Positions 7,882-15,780 of a stretch of DNA of 64,000 nt are shown here, piece by piece. This DNA is from DASVHS01 sp035468985 (GTDB lineage: Bacteria; Acidobacteriota; Thermoanaerobaculia; Gp7-AA8), in NCBI GenBank assembly GCA_035468985.1, contig DATISF010000064.1, positions 62,001 to 126,000 of the forward strand, given 5' to 3'. Numbering within the stretch: the stretch's first letter is position 1; every line of letters starts with the position of its first letter. The notes under the pieces were generated by a model that searched no databases, was not told the origin of the DNA, and was given only the letters and a program-made list of their open reading frames with translations. A program made the position numbers and the translations under genes.

Positions 7882-8546
7882 CGGCGGCGCGTTCCGCCCA
7901 TCAGCACCACCAGGATCATCCCGGCCACGAATCCGCCGATGTGCGCGAAGTAGGCGACACCGCCGACGTCCTGCGCCGCCGGCACGCCGAGCGATCCCAC
8001 TCCGCTGAACAGTTGCAGCACGAACCAGAAGCCGAGGACGAAGATCGCCGGGATCTCGCGGATGGTGATGAAGAAGAAGATCGGAATCAGCGTGGTCACG
8101 CGGGCACGTGGAAAGAGAATCAGATAGCCGCCGAGGACCCCGGCGATGGCGCCGGAGGCGCCGATGGCGGGCATGGTGGAATTCGGATTGGCGAACGCAT
8201 GTGCCAGCGCCGCGATCACGCCGCACAGCAGGTAGAAAACCGTGTAGCGAAAATGCCCGAGCCGGTCCTCGACGTTGTCGCCGAAAATCCAGAGGTAGAG
8301 CATGTTGCCGCCGACGTGCAGAAAGCCGCCGTGCAGAAACATCGAGACGAACATCATCTCCACGCTCGGGATCAGATACCCCGGCACCCACAATCGCTTC
8401 GGGATGAAGGCGATGGCGATCAGCGCCCGCTCGAGATTCGGGCCGAGCGAGATCTCCCACAGAAACACCAGCACGTTCAGCGCGACGAGCACGTACGTCA
8501 CGTAGGGAGTCGATCGCCGGGGATTGTGATCGCTGAGCGGGAGCAT
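7848..8546 (-). CDS. Rhomboid family intramembrane serine protease
   Basis: This 232-residue protein has six predicted membrane helices. The catalytic Ser131 lies in IGASGAIAG and the catalytic His202 in FAHIGGFVAG, and the HGGFLHVGGNMLYLWIFG stretch typical of rhomboids is present. It cleaves membrane proteins within the bilayer; the substrate is unknown. It is the last gene of a leftward group that includes the GalT-like and CDP-alcohol transferase genes, 7 bp after the GalT-like stop. Its 3' end overlaps the convergent bactofilin-like gene by 34 bp. Confidence 0.93.
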   Translation of the reverse strand: MLPLSDHNPRRSTPYVTYVLVALNVLVFLWEISLGPNLERALIAIAFIPKRLWVPGYLIPSVEMMFVSMFLHGGFLHVGGNMLYLWIFGDNVEDRLGHFRYTVFYLLCGVIAALAHAFANPNSTMPAIGASGAIAGVLGGYLILFPRARVTTLIPIFFFITIREIPAIFVLGFWFVLQLFSGVGSLGVPAAQDVGGVAYFAHIGGFVAGMILVVLMGGTRRRYIVDRFDGLK

Positions 8547-8553
8547 GTCGCGG

Positions 8554-9378
8554 TTACTTCAAACGGCGCGCGGCGGCGGCGGGATCGATGATATCGATAA
8601 ACACCCCGGTGGCCAGTTCGAAGCCGGCAATCGACGTCAGGCGCGGGAAAAGCTGGATGTAGTAATGCGCCGCGCGGCTCGATGGGAAGTTCACGAACAG
8701 CACGTTCATCGACTGGGCGATCGTGCGCGTCGTGCGGATGGCATCCTGCAGTATTGCCGCGAGCGCCTCGATGTCCGCGGAACCGAGCGACGCGAATTCC
8801 TGCTGGTGACGCTTCGGGACGATCCACTGCTCGTACGGGAACGAGGATCCGAGGGGCGCGAAGCGAACGAATGCGGCGTTCTCGTCGATCAGGTTTTCGC
8901 GAATGCCGCACAACGGACAGTTGGATGCTGCCTCGAACGCCGCGACCTCGCGCGCCACGCGCGGCGGAACGAACGGCAGCGGCGTGACCTGCGAATGGAT
9001 GTGGGGGAGCGACGCGCCGGACATCTCTCCCTCGTTCTTGAAGAGGGAAACGTACGCGGCACCTGCATGCGCGCGAACCCGATCCACATACACCGCCACC
9101 ACCTCGGCCGCGTTGTCGAGGCTTTCGAACGTGGCATCGTGGCGATTCGAGTCGACGATCACTTCATGGCCGTCGACGGCCGGATATTTGTTCGGGAAGA
9201 CGCGGATGCGCCATGGATCTCCGATCTCCACGATCGAGGGCGGAGTCATCGACTCGTTCCCCGGGCAGAACGGGCAGGCGCCGAGGTCATTCCAGTGGCC
9301 GAATGCATTCGGCCGGGCCGCGCGCTCCGGCGCATAGACGATCGGCACTCCTGTAACGGGGTGGCGGCGGAAGGCCAT
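8554..9378 (-). CDS. galT: GalT-like galactose-1-phosphate uridylyltransferase (HIT superfamily)
   Basis: This 274-residue protein is shorter than classical GalT (about 340). It has two Cys pairs that could bind zinc (CPFCPGNE at 35-42 and CPLC near 155) and an active-site motif PHIHSQ with His128 as probable nucleophile. The usual HPHxQ reads HIHSQ here. Related enzymes transfer nucleotides between sugar phosphates; the actual substrate is not certain. Its start overlaps the stop of the upstream CDP-alcohol transferase by one base, so the two are co-translated. Confidence 0.78.
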   Translation of the reverse strand: MAFRRHPVTGVPIVYAPERAARPNAFGHWNDLGACPFCPGNESMTPPSIVEIGDPWRIRVFPNKYPAVDGHEVIVDSNRHDATFESLDNAAEVVAVYVDRVRAHAGAAYVSLFKNEGEMSGASLPHIHSQVTPLPFVPPRVAREVAAFEAASNCPLCGIRENLIDENAAFVRFAPLGSSFPYEQWIVPKRHQQEFASLGSADIEALAAILQDAIRTTRTIAQSMNVLFVNFPSSRAAHYYIQLFPRLTSIAGFELATGVFIDIIDPAAAARRLK

Positions 9379-9980
9379 CAGCGCGAGCGCTCCAGCCGCG
9401 ACGCCAGCGCCATCCGCTGCACGATTCCGAGCAGAGCGAAGAGAATCAGGAGGACCGTCATCCAGTCGGCGATGGTCAGGGCCGCATACCGTTGCTCGCT
9501 CCAGCCGTTGCTCAGGAGGATGAACGAGACGATCGGAAAGACGATCAGCGCGAGCACGAACTCTCCGCGGCCGACGCTGTCGTAGTTCCGCTGTCCGTAC
9601 GACGCCTCGATTTGCGTGCCGATGTAGCCGTTCAGCATGATGCCGATGACCGCGAGAATCGTGAGGTCCTGCCCGACCCCGCTGCCGATCATCCAGCCGG
9701 CCGCGAGCGCGGAGTCGCTGACACGGTCGAGCACATGATCGAGAAAATCGCCGAAGCGCGTCGCCCTCTGCTGCTCGCGGGCCACGATTCCGTCGAAGGC
9801 GTCACACGTGCCGCCGATGGCGATGAACACGATGGCCACGAGGAACCAGCGCGAGTACAGCAAGCCGGCGGCGGTGAGATTGAGCAGCAGGGCGATGATC
9901 GAAATCGCGTTCGGCGAAACCGGACAGCGGCGGGCCATCGGCGCCAGCCACCGGGAGAGTCGCTCGCGCCACGGATGCAT
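9378..9980 (-). CDS. CDP-alcohol phosphatidyltransferase family protein
   Basis: This 200-residue membrane enzyme contains the complete family signature D-x2-DG-x2-AR-x8-G-x3-D-x3-D: Asp60, Asp63-Gly64, Ala67-Arg68, Gly77, Asp81 and Asp85. It transfers a phosphatidyl-type group from a CDP-lipid to an alcohol such as inositol phosphate or glycerol phosphate, and the alcohol cannot be told from sequence. It is the first gene of a leftward operon with the GalT-like and rhomboid genes. Its upstream region is filled with repeats rather than recognisable promoter sequence. Confidence 0.9.
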   Translation of the reverse strand: MHPWRERLSRWLAPMARRCPVSPNAISIIALLLNLTAAGLLYSRWFLVAIVFIAIGGTCDAFDGIVAREQQRATRFGDFLDHVLDRVSDSALAAGWMIGSGVGQDLTILAVIGIMLNGYIGTQIEASYGQRNYDSVGRGEFVLALIVFPIVSFILLSNGWSEQRYAALTIADWMTVLLILFALLGIVQRMALASRLERSR

Positions 9981-9993
9981 GCGGAGATCATAG

Positions 9994-10021
9994 AGATTCG
10001 AGATTCGAGATTCGAGACTCG
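9994..10021. repeat. Short heptamer repeat (GATTCGA x3 plus GACTCGT)
   Basis: Four 7-base units stand directly upstream of the CDP-alcohol transferase start. They resemble the GATTCGG/GAATCCC family found at 10112-10321 and 20267-20405. Confidence 0.75.
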
Positions 10022-10032
10022 TAGAACCCTCA

Positions 10033-10108
10033 CGTCATCCCGAGCACAGCGAAGGATCTCATGCGGCGCATTCTGAGATCCTTCGCCGCGCTGCGGCTCA
10101 GGATGACG
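10033..10108. repeat. REP/MITE-like palindrome copy
   Basis: It begins CGTCATCCCGAG and ends CTCAGGATGACG, with inner AAGGATCT and AGATCCTT arms, which allows one long hairpin. It lies in the divergent region between the CDP-alcohol transferase and the zinc-ribbon gene. Confidence 0.85.
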
Positions 10109-10111
10109 TCG

Positions 10112-10321
10112 TACCCGAACCCCGAACCCCGACCCCCGACCCCCGACCCCCGAACCCCGAATCCCGAACCCCGAACCCCGAATCCCGAATCCCGAACCCC
10201 GAACCCCGAATCCCGAACCCCGAACCCCGAACCCCGAATCCCGAACCCCGAACCTCGAACCCCGAACCCCGAACCCCGAATCCCGAACCCCGAACCCCGA
10301 ACCCCGAACCCCGAACTCCGC
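10112..10321. repeat. Long heptanucleotide tandem array (about 29 units of GAACCCC/GAATCCC)
   Basis: About 29 consecutive 7-base units, mainly GAACCCC with interspersed GAATCCC and a block of GACCCCC near the left end. Interruptions are single-base changes only and the register is kept throughout. One plus-strand frame is open through the array and would encode a seven-residue Pro-Asn-Pro-Glu-Pro-Arg-Thr repeat. The 9981-10321 gap holds only this array, the GATTCGA units and one palindrome; I see no gene in it. Confidence 0.9.
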
Positions 10322-10588
10322 ATGATTAATCCTCATGCTATTCTGTCGTCGAAAATGGCCGTCTGTTGGCGTTGTCCTAATTGCAACCAAATCAGTTGTG
10401 AAGACGACGTGAACTCCGCGGGAAGGCCGCTCGCCTGCGACCACTGCGAGCGACCCTTTCTTCCCCGCGAAACTCAGTGTCCGGTCTGCGACGCTCCCAA
10501 TCCGTGGGCGCGCCGCGACTCCCTCCACTTCCAGTGCCGGGAGTGCGGCAACACCCAGACCTTCTATTCGGATCGCAGGAGCGCCTAG
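10322..10588 (+). CDS. Small double zinc-ribbon protein
   Basis: This small protein (88 residues from ATG 10322, or 77 from ATG 10355) is built from paired Cys motifs: CPNC and CDHC in one ribbon, CPVC and CREC in the second, with CWRC just before. Such proteins bind zinc and may act as rubredoxin-like or nucleic-acid-binding modules. No specific function can be assigned. The ATG at 10322 abuts the heptamer array directly, and neither start has a clear ribosome site, so the start is uncertain. The 3' end overlaps the convergent DUF4242 gene by four bases. Confidence 0.65.
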   Translation: MINPHAILSSKMAVCWRCPNCNQISCEDDVNSAGRPLACDHCERPFLPRETQCPVCDAPNPWARRDSLHFQCRECGNTQTFYSDRRSA

Positions 10589-10860
10589 CCGTTGGCGGTC
10601 GTCGGGTCGATCACCGCCCGCACCTGGTGGATGCGCGTGGCCGGGAATCCGCTCTTTTTGGCATGCTCGAGGATCTTGTCCTCGTTCTCCGCCAGATAGA
10701 CGCAGAACGTCTTGTCGGCCACGACGAACGACTCCTGCCACTGGATACCATCTCCGACCTTGTCGAGGGCGGCGTTCGACGCTTTGGCCACCTGGCAGAA
10801 GCCTTCCGCCGTGTTTTTCCCGACTCCCGGGATCTCCCGTTCGATGACGTATCTGTTCAT
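10585..10860 (-). CDS. DUF4242 domain protein (SCO4226-like)
   Basis: This 91-residue protein begins MNRYVIEREIPGVGKNT and contains TFCVYLAENEDKILEHAKKSGFPA, here split for brevity as TFCVYLAENED and HAKKSGFPA, matching the DUF4242 ferredoxin-like family. Some members bind nickel; the physiological role is not established. I chose the ATG at 10860 because GGAGGAAG lies just upstream on this strand. It is divergent from the GlxA-type regulator, 56 bp apart, so the two may share a control region. Confidence 0.8.
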   Translation of the reverse strand: MNRYVIEREIPGVGKNTAEGFCQVAKASNAALDKVGDGIQWQESFVVADKTFCVYLAENEDKILEHAKKSGFPATRIHQVRAVIDPTTANG

Positions 10861-10916
10861 TGCTTCCTCCTGGCCCGCAAGATACGTCCGGAGGGGCTTG
10901 CGGTCGAGTGGCAGAT

Positions 10917-11930
10917 ATGACATTCTTCATGGTCGATTCTGCCATGAGCCGCGTTTACGAAGCCGTCATCGTCCTCCTCAGCGGGTGCCTCCCGTCCACC
11001 TCCATCGCCCCCATGGAGATTCTCGGAACGGCCGGGGTTCTCTGGGACACCTTTCAGGGAGCGCAGGGTGCTCCGCTTTTCCGCGTGCGCGCCGTGTCGA
11101 TCGACGGCCGTCCGACGCACAACATGATTCCGGTCTCGATCACCCCGGAGTGTTCGATCGGCGATGTGCGCCACGCCGATCTGATCATCGTTCCCGCGGC
11201 CGGGTCCGATCTTGGCGAGATCTGCGCGACCAACGCACTGCTCATTCCGTGGCTGCAGAAGTGGTACAGGCGGGGCGCGGCGATCGCAGGCATCTGCACC
11301 GGCGTCTCGCTCGTGGCGGAGGCCGGCCTGCTCGATGGGAAGCCGGGCACCAGCCACTGGGCGTTCATTCCCAAATTCCAAGAGCGATATCCGAGCGTCG
11401 ACTGGCAGCCGGAACGCTTCGTCACCGAGTCCGACAATGTTTTCTGTAGCGGCGGCGTTTACGCGTCGATCGATCTGAGTCTCTATCTCGTCGAGAAGTT
11501 CGGCGGCCACAAGATGGCCATGGAGACCGCGAGGGCGCTGCTGCTCGAGACGCCGCGCATGTGGCAGGCCACATACGCGGGCGAGCCGCCGGCCGCCGCG
11601 CACAACGACCTTCCCGTGCAAAAGGCTCAGCAATATCTCTTCAAGAACTTTCGCGAGGAGCTGACCGTCGACGATCTCGCCGAGCGCGTCGGCATGAGCC
11701 CTCGCAACTTCGCGCGCCGTTTCAAGGCGGCGGCCGGCGACACCCCCCTCGGCTACCTCCACCGGCTCCGCATCAACGCCGCGAAGCATCTCCTCGAAAG
11801 CGGCTCGGTCAGCGTTCAGGAGGTTTGCGCCGCCGTCGGCTACGAAGACGTGACGTTCTTCCGCAGGCTCTTCAAGCGTTTCACGGGGGTGCCTCCCCGC
11901 GAGTACCGCGTCCGCTTCGGCGCGGCCTGA
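10917..11930 (+). CDS. GlxA/FtrA-type transcriptional regulator (DJ-1/PfpI domain plus AraC HTH)
   Basis: This 337-residue protein has an N-terminal DJ-1/PfpI amidotransferase-like domain (about 10-190) with Cys127 in the elbow GICTGVSL, and a C-terminal AraC-type double helix-turn-helix (about 235-335) including LAERVGMSPRNFARRFK and VCAAVGYEDVTFFRRLFK. The class regulates catabolic and stress genes; the N domain is thought to sense a ligand. In-frame ATGs at 10917, 10929 and 10944 are all possible starts. The next gene, an S9 peptidase, lies 14 bp downstream on the same strand. Confidence 0.9.
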   Translation: MTFFMVDSAMSRVYEAVIVLLSGCLPSTSIAPMEILGTAGVLWDTFQGAQGAPLFRVRAVSIDGRPTHNMIPVSITPECSIGDVRHADLIIVPAAGSDLGEICATNALLIPWLQKWYRRGAAIAGICTGVSLVAEAGLLDGKPGTSHWAFIPKFQERYPSVDWQPERFVTESDNVFCSGGVYASIDLSLYLVEKFGGHKMAMETARALLLETPRMWQATYAGEPPAAAHNDLPVQKAQQYLFKNFREELTVDDLAERVGMSPRNFARRFKAAAGDTPLGYLHRLRINAAKHLLESGSVSVQEVCAAVGYEDVTFFRRLFKRFTGVPPREYRVRFGAA

Positions 11931-11944
11931 TAGAGTTCGCCATC

Positions 11945-14050
11945 ATGAAGAGAATTGCCGTCGTCCTTTCGGCAGCGCTGCTGTCGGTCTGTCTCCTCGC
12001 GCAGCAGACCACCGCGGTCAAGCCTCCGGTCGCAAAGAAGGTTCCGAAGAGCTCCACGATCCACGGAGACACGCGCGTCGACGATTACGCGTGGATCCGC
12101 GACAAGAAGAACCCCGAGGTCATCGCGTATCTGCAGGCGGAGAACGCGTACGCGGATGCGGTCATGGCGCCGGACGAGTCATTCCGCAACAAGCTGTACG
12201 ACGAGATGCTCGGCCGCATCAAGCAGACGGACGTCAACGTTCCGTACCGCAACGGCGCGTGGTTCTACAACTCGCGAACGGAACAGGGAAAGCAATACCC
12301 GATCTTCGTCCGGCAGAAGAGCCTCGACGCGCCGGAAGAAGTCGTCCTCGACCTCAACAAGCTCGCCGAAGGACAGAAATTCATGGCCCTCGGCGCCTTC
12401 GAGCCGAGCGATGACGGAAGCCTGCTCGCCTACACCACCGATAACACCGGTTATCGCCAGTACACGCTGCATGTGAAGGATCTGCGGACGGGCGAGGTGT
12501 TGCCCGATACGGCGCCGCGGGTCAACGACCTGATGTGGGCGAAAGACAACAAGACCCTCCTGTACACGCAGGAGCACGAGGTCACGAAACGGCCGTATCT
12601 CCTCTACCGACACGTGCTCGGCGCCACCAATCCCGATCCGGTCGTGTACGAGGAAAAGGACGAGCTCTACAACCTCGGCGCCGATCGCTCGCGCAGCGGC
12701 GACTGGATTTTCGTCGGCTCCGACAGCAAGACGACGAGCGAACAGCGAATCATCCCCGCCGCCGATCCGGCCGCGGAGCCGCGCGTGGTTGCGCCGCGGA
12801 AAACCGACCACAAGTACTCCATGGAGCATCGCGGCGACCGCTTCTACATCATGACGAACGACACCGGCATCAACTACCGGGTCGTCAGCGCGCCTGTCTC
12901 CGATCCGCAGCAGAAGAACTGGACGGAGGTGGTGGCGTATCGCAAGCCGGTGAAGATCGACGCCATCGATGCGTTTGCTGATCACCTCGTGCTCCGCGTC
13001 CGCGAAGGAGGGCTCGCGCAGATCGAGGTCGTGGATTTCGCCGATGGGAAGACGACGCGCGTCGCCTTTCCCGAGCCGACATACGCACTGTTCAACGGTC
13101 AGAACCGCGACTTCAACACGACGAAGTACCGCTACGTCTATCAGTCGCTGGTGACGCCGAGCTCGACCTACGATTACGACATGAGCGCCAGGACCTCGTC
13201 GCTCCTCAAGCGGACCGAGGTGCTGGGAGGGTTCGATCCGGCGAATTACAGGTCGGAACGGATCTGGGCGACGGCGAAAGACGGTGCCAGGGTGCCGATC
13301 TCGATCGTCTATCGGAAGAGCGTGAATCCGCACGGGGTCAACCCGCTGTGGCTCACCGCGTATGGATCCTACGGAATCTCTTCGCAGGCCACGTTCAACT
13401 CCAGCCGGCTGTCGATGCTCGACCGCGGTGTCGTCTTCGCCATCGCGCACATCCGCGGTGGCGGCGAGATGGGGAAGGAATGGCACGAACAGGGCCGCAT
13501 GATGACGAAGAAGAACACGTTCACCGACTTCGTCGCCGCGGCGGAGCACCTCGTCAATGAGAAGTACACGTCGAAAGAGAAGCTCGTCATCAGCGGCGGC
13601 AGCGCCGGCGGACTGCTCATGGGCGCGGTGACGAACATGCGTCCCGATCTGTTCAAGGCCGTCGTGGCGTACGTGCCGTTCGTCGACGTGATCAACACGA
13701 TGCTCGATCCCACGCTCCCGCTCACCACGCAGGAGTACATCGAGTGGGGCAATCCGAACGAGAAGCCCGCCTACGTCTACATGAAGAGCTACGACCCGTA
13801 CTCGAACGTGTCGAAGAAGAGGTATCCGTCGATGCTCGTGCGCACCTCGCTGAACGACAGCCAGGTCGGCTACTGGGAAGGAACGAAGTGGGTGGCCAAA
13901 CTGCGCGCGAACAAGACCGGCGACAACCCGCTCCTGCTCAAGGTGAACATGGGCGCGGGCCACGGCGGCTCATCGGGACGGTACGACAAGCTTCACGAGG
14001 ATGCGTGGGACTACGCGTTCATGCTGGAGCAGCTCGGAACCACGCGCTGA
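11945..14050 (+). CDS. S9 family prolyl oligopeptidase / oligopeptidase B-like peptidase, exported
   Basis: This 701-residue protein has a signal peptide (KRIAVVLSAALLSVCLLAQ), an N-terminal beta-propeller (about 70-420) and a C-terminal alpha/beta hydrolase domain. The nucleophile Ser553 lies in SGGSAGGLLMG and the catalytic His673 in GAGHGGSSGR. It hydrolyses short peptides, after Pro or basic residues depending on subfamily; the region LPLTTQEYIEWGNPNE is close to oligopeptidase B. The signal peptide implies a periplasmic place, unlike cytoplasmic E. coli PtrB. Its stop codon abuts a palindromic repeat. Confidence 0.92.
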   Translation: MKRIAVVLSAALLSVCLLAQQTTAVKPPVAKKVPKSSTIHGDTRVDDYAWIRDKKNPEVIAYLQAENAYADAVMAPDESFRNKLYDEMLGRIKQTDVNVPYRNGAWFYNSRTEQGKQYPIFVRQKSLDAPEEVVLDLNKLAEGQKFMALGAFEPSDDGSLLAYTTDNTGYRQYTLHVKDLRTGEVLPDTAPRVNDLMWAKDNKTLLYTQEHEVTKRPYLLYRHVLGATNPDPVVYEEKDELYNLGADRSRSGDWIFVGSDSKTTSEQRIIPAADPAAEPRVVAPRKTDHKYSMEHRGDRFYIMTNDTGINYRVVSAPVSDPQQKNWTEVVAYRKPVKIDAIDAFADHLVLRVREGGLAQIEVVDFADGKTTRVAFPEPTYALFNGQNRDFNTTKYRYVYQSLVTPSSTYDYDMSARTSSLLKRTEVLGGFDPANYRSERIWATAKDGARVPISIVYRKSVNPHGVNPLWLTAYGSYGISSQATFNSSRLSMLDRGVVFAIAHIRGGGEMGKEWHEQGRMMTKKNTFTDFVAAAEHLVNEKYTSKEKLVISGGSAGGLLMGAVTNMRPDLFKAVVAYVPFVDVINTMLDPTLPLTTQEYIEWGNPNEKPAYVYMKSYDPYSNVSKKRYPSMLVRTSLNDSQVGYWEGTKWVAKLRANKTGDNPLLLKVNMGAGHGGSSGRYDKLHEDAWDYAFMLEQLGTTR

Positions 14051-14126
14051 CGTCATCCTGAGCGCAGCGAAGGATCTCGTTTCGCGCAGACGAGATCCTT
14101 CGCCGTCTTCGCCGCTCAGGATGACG
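14051..14126. repeat. REP/MITE-like palindrome copy
   Basis: CGTCATCCTGAGCGCAGCG opens the left arm and GCCGCTCAGGATGACG closes the right. It starts the base after the S9 peptidase stop and could serve as its terminator hairpin. Confidence 0.88.
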
Positions 14127-14168
14127 TAGAATCTGCGCACCACCGGACAATTGAATCAGGAGGAAGCG

Positions 14169-14990
14169 ATGAGAAGAACCCTTGTCGTTCTGGCGGTCCT
14201 CGTCTCCACGCTGTCCGCGGTTGCGCAGCAGCCCGCTGCTCCCGCTCCGCCGCAGTTGACCTGGGTGCGGTTCTACAACGTCGACCGCGCACATACCCGC
14301 GACTTCATGGACGTCTTCAACCGGATGAACGTGCCGGTACTCGACAAGCTGCTGACCGACCGGCAGATCGTGAGCTGGGGCCTCACCGTACCGTTCACGA
14401 TGACAAATCAGGACTGGACGCATTCGCTGTTCATCACCGTCAACAACTGGGCGTCCGGCGATTCATTGATCCGGGCGTTCGACGATGCGGAACGCGCCAT
14501 GACGCCCGCGGACATGCAGCGCGATCAGGCCACGATGGCCGCGGCGCTCAAAGGCGTCCACGACGTCGTCCTGCGTCACGTGCAGCAGTCGACCTCCCCG
14601 CCGGCGCCGAATGCCAAGCCGCCGCAGTACATCCGCGTGTCCTTCTATACGATCAAAGCGGGGCGCAATGACGACGCTGCCGCGATCTTCCGGGAGTACG
14701 CGGCCCCGTTCTACACGGAACTGGCCACGCGTGGGGTTATCGGCCCGTGGGGTTTCTCGACGCAGGAGGTCGCGACCGACCCGTCGTTCACGCATGTCGT
14801 GTGGTTGTTCCTCGACTCGCTGCAGCGGCTCGACCAGATTCGCGACGCGAGCATGGCGCGCCCGGCAACGGAGAGCAAGACGATGGCGCTCAAGGTGCAG
14901 GACGCGTCCGAATCGGAGAAGTACCATTCGGAGATCATGCGGATCGTGCGCATGGGCCAGCCGCCGGCTCCGCCAGCGGCCAGGCGTTAG
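14169..14990 (+). CDS. Secreted protein with two tandem ferredoxin-like (NIPSNAP/dimeric-barrel-like) halves
   Basis: This is a 273-residue protein with a signal peptide (RRTLVVLAVLVSTLSAVAQ) and a good ribosome site (GGAGGAAGCG before ATG 14169). The mature part looks like an internal duplication: LTWVRFYNVDRAHTRDFMDVF...SWGLTVP near residue 30 and YIRVSFYTIKAGRNDDAAAIF...GPWGFSTQ near residue 160. Each half has the beta-alpha-beta pattern of dimeric alpha/beta barrels. I do not recognise the family and assign no function. It stands alone between two palindromic repeats. Confidence 0.75.
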   Translation: MRRTLVVLAVLVSTLSAVAQQPAAPAPPQLTWVRFYNVDRAHTRDFMDVFNRMNVPVLDKLLTDRQIVSWGLTVPFTMTNQDWTHSLFITVNNWASGDSLIRAFDDAERAMTPADMQRDQATMAAALKGVHDVVLRHVQQSTSPPAPNAKPPQYIRVSFYTIKAGRNDDAAAIFREYAAPFYTELATRGVIGPWGFSTQEVATDPSFTHVVWLFLDSLQRLDQIRDASMARPATESKTMALKVQDASESEKYHSEIMRIVRMGQPPAPPAARR

Positions 14991-14992
14991 GG

Positions 14993-15128
14993 CACCTCTG
15001 CACAAGTCGTCATCCTGAGTCGGCGAGCGCGACGAAGGATCTCAGGATGCGAAAACGCGTGCGATTTCGAGATCCTTCGCCGTCTTCGCGGCTCAGGATG
15101 ACAACAACGACTTGCGCAGAGGTTCCTT
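14993..15128. repeat. REP/MITE-like element, long form with outer arms
   Basis: Outer arms CACCTCTGCACAAGTCGT (left) and ACGACTTGCGCAGAGGTTCC (right) enclose the GTCATCCTGAG...CTCAGGATGAC core. This is one of the longest copies in the window, about 136 bp. Confidence 0.88.
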
Positions 15129-15199
15129 AGCCGACGACCCGACGGCGGGAAGAGTGGTAACATTTTTCAACCTGCCACCGAACAGCGAGGGAGGGTGCG

Positions 15200-15712
15200 A
15201 TGGGGGAGATCAAGCTGTTCCAGATCTGCTACGAGGGCGATCTCAACGCCGACGTCTCGTTTGCGGTGCGCCACCTGGGCGCGGAACCGAATTTCGATCA
15301 GAGCTGGTGCATCTGGCTGAGCGGCGCACGGCATGCCGCACCGCTGATCCGTTACCTGCGTCCGCATCTGACGGCGGATGCGCGGCTGATCGTGGCCTGC
15401 ACGCAGTTCACGACCCGCCGGGATTTCTTGCTGGTGCGGCACAGCCTCACGCCCGGCGCGAACTACTCCGAGCTGCACGATGCGCTCGACCGCCTCGGCA
15501 CGGTGGTCGAGCTGCCGTTCGAGTCGATGTTCGTCATCCGGACCGATGATCAGACGGACGTGCAGACCCTCGGCCGCGCGCTTGGCGAGCTCTGCCCTGA
15601 CGACTCCCTGATGGTCACCGGCATCAGCCACGACTGGGCGTACTGCGAGTCGGGCGTGAGCCGGATGTTCGTGGGCGGGGCGTCCGAGTCGTTCCTGATG
15701 CGCTCATTCTGA
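15200..15712 (+). CDS. Uncharacterised protein
   Basis: This 170-residue soluble protein has no signal peptide and begins MGEIKLFQICYEGDLN. A strong ribosome site (GGGAGGG) precedes ATG 15200. It contains several conserved-looking Trp/Cys/His positions (DQSWCIWLSGARHAAPLI, TGISHDWAYCESG) but no motif I can name. Codon use is normal for the window. It stands alone, with a long-form palindrome upstream and a secreted-protein gene 68 bp downstream. Confidence 0.7.
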   Translation: MGEIKLFQICYEGDLNADVSFAVRHLGAEPNFDQSWCIWLSGARHAAPLIRYLRPHLTADARLIVACTQFTTRRDFLLVRHSLTPGANYSELHDALDRLGTVVELPFESMFVIRTDDQTDVQTLGRALGELCPDDSLMVTGISHDWAYCESGVSRMFVGGASESFLMRSF

Positions 15713-15780
15713 CGGAGTCCCGGCTTCAGCCGGGGGTTCCATTGGCACGGGCTCCGCTTGGTCTCCGCCGGGAGACCACT

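Noticed and set aside
10112..10321. Possible CRISPR array
   Set aside because: The repeats are contiguous 7-base units with no spacers, and no cas gene is present.
10061..10321. N-terminal Pro-Asn-Pro-Glu-Pro-Arg-Thr repeat extension of the zinc-ribbon protein
   Set aside because: The frame is open through the heptamer array simply because a 7-base repeat without stop codons reads as a 7-residue repeat in every frame; no start signal supports it.
12179..13963. A 594-codon open frame on the minus strand
   Set aside because: It is opposite the S9 peptidase with intact catalytic residues; the translation is Arg/His/Val/Asp-rich low-complexity and has no domain.
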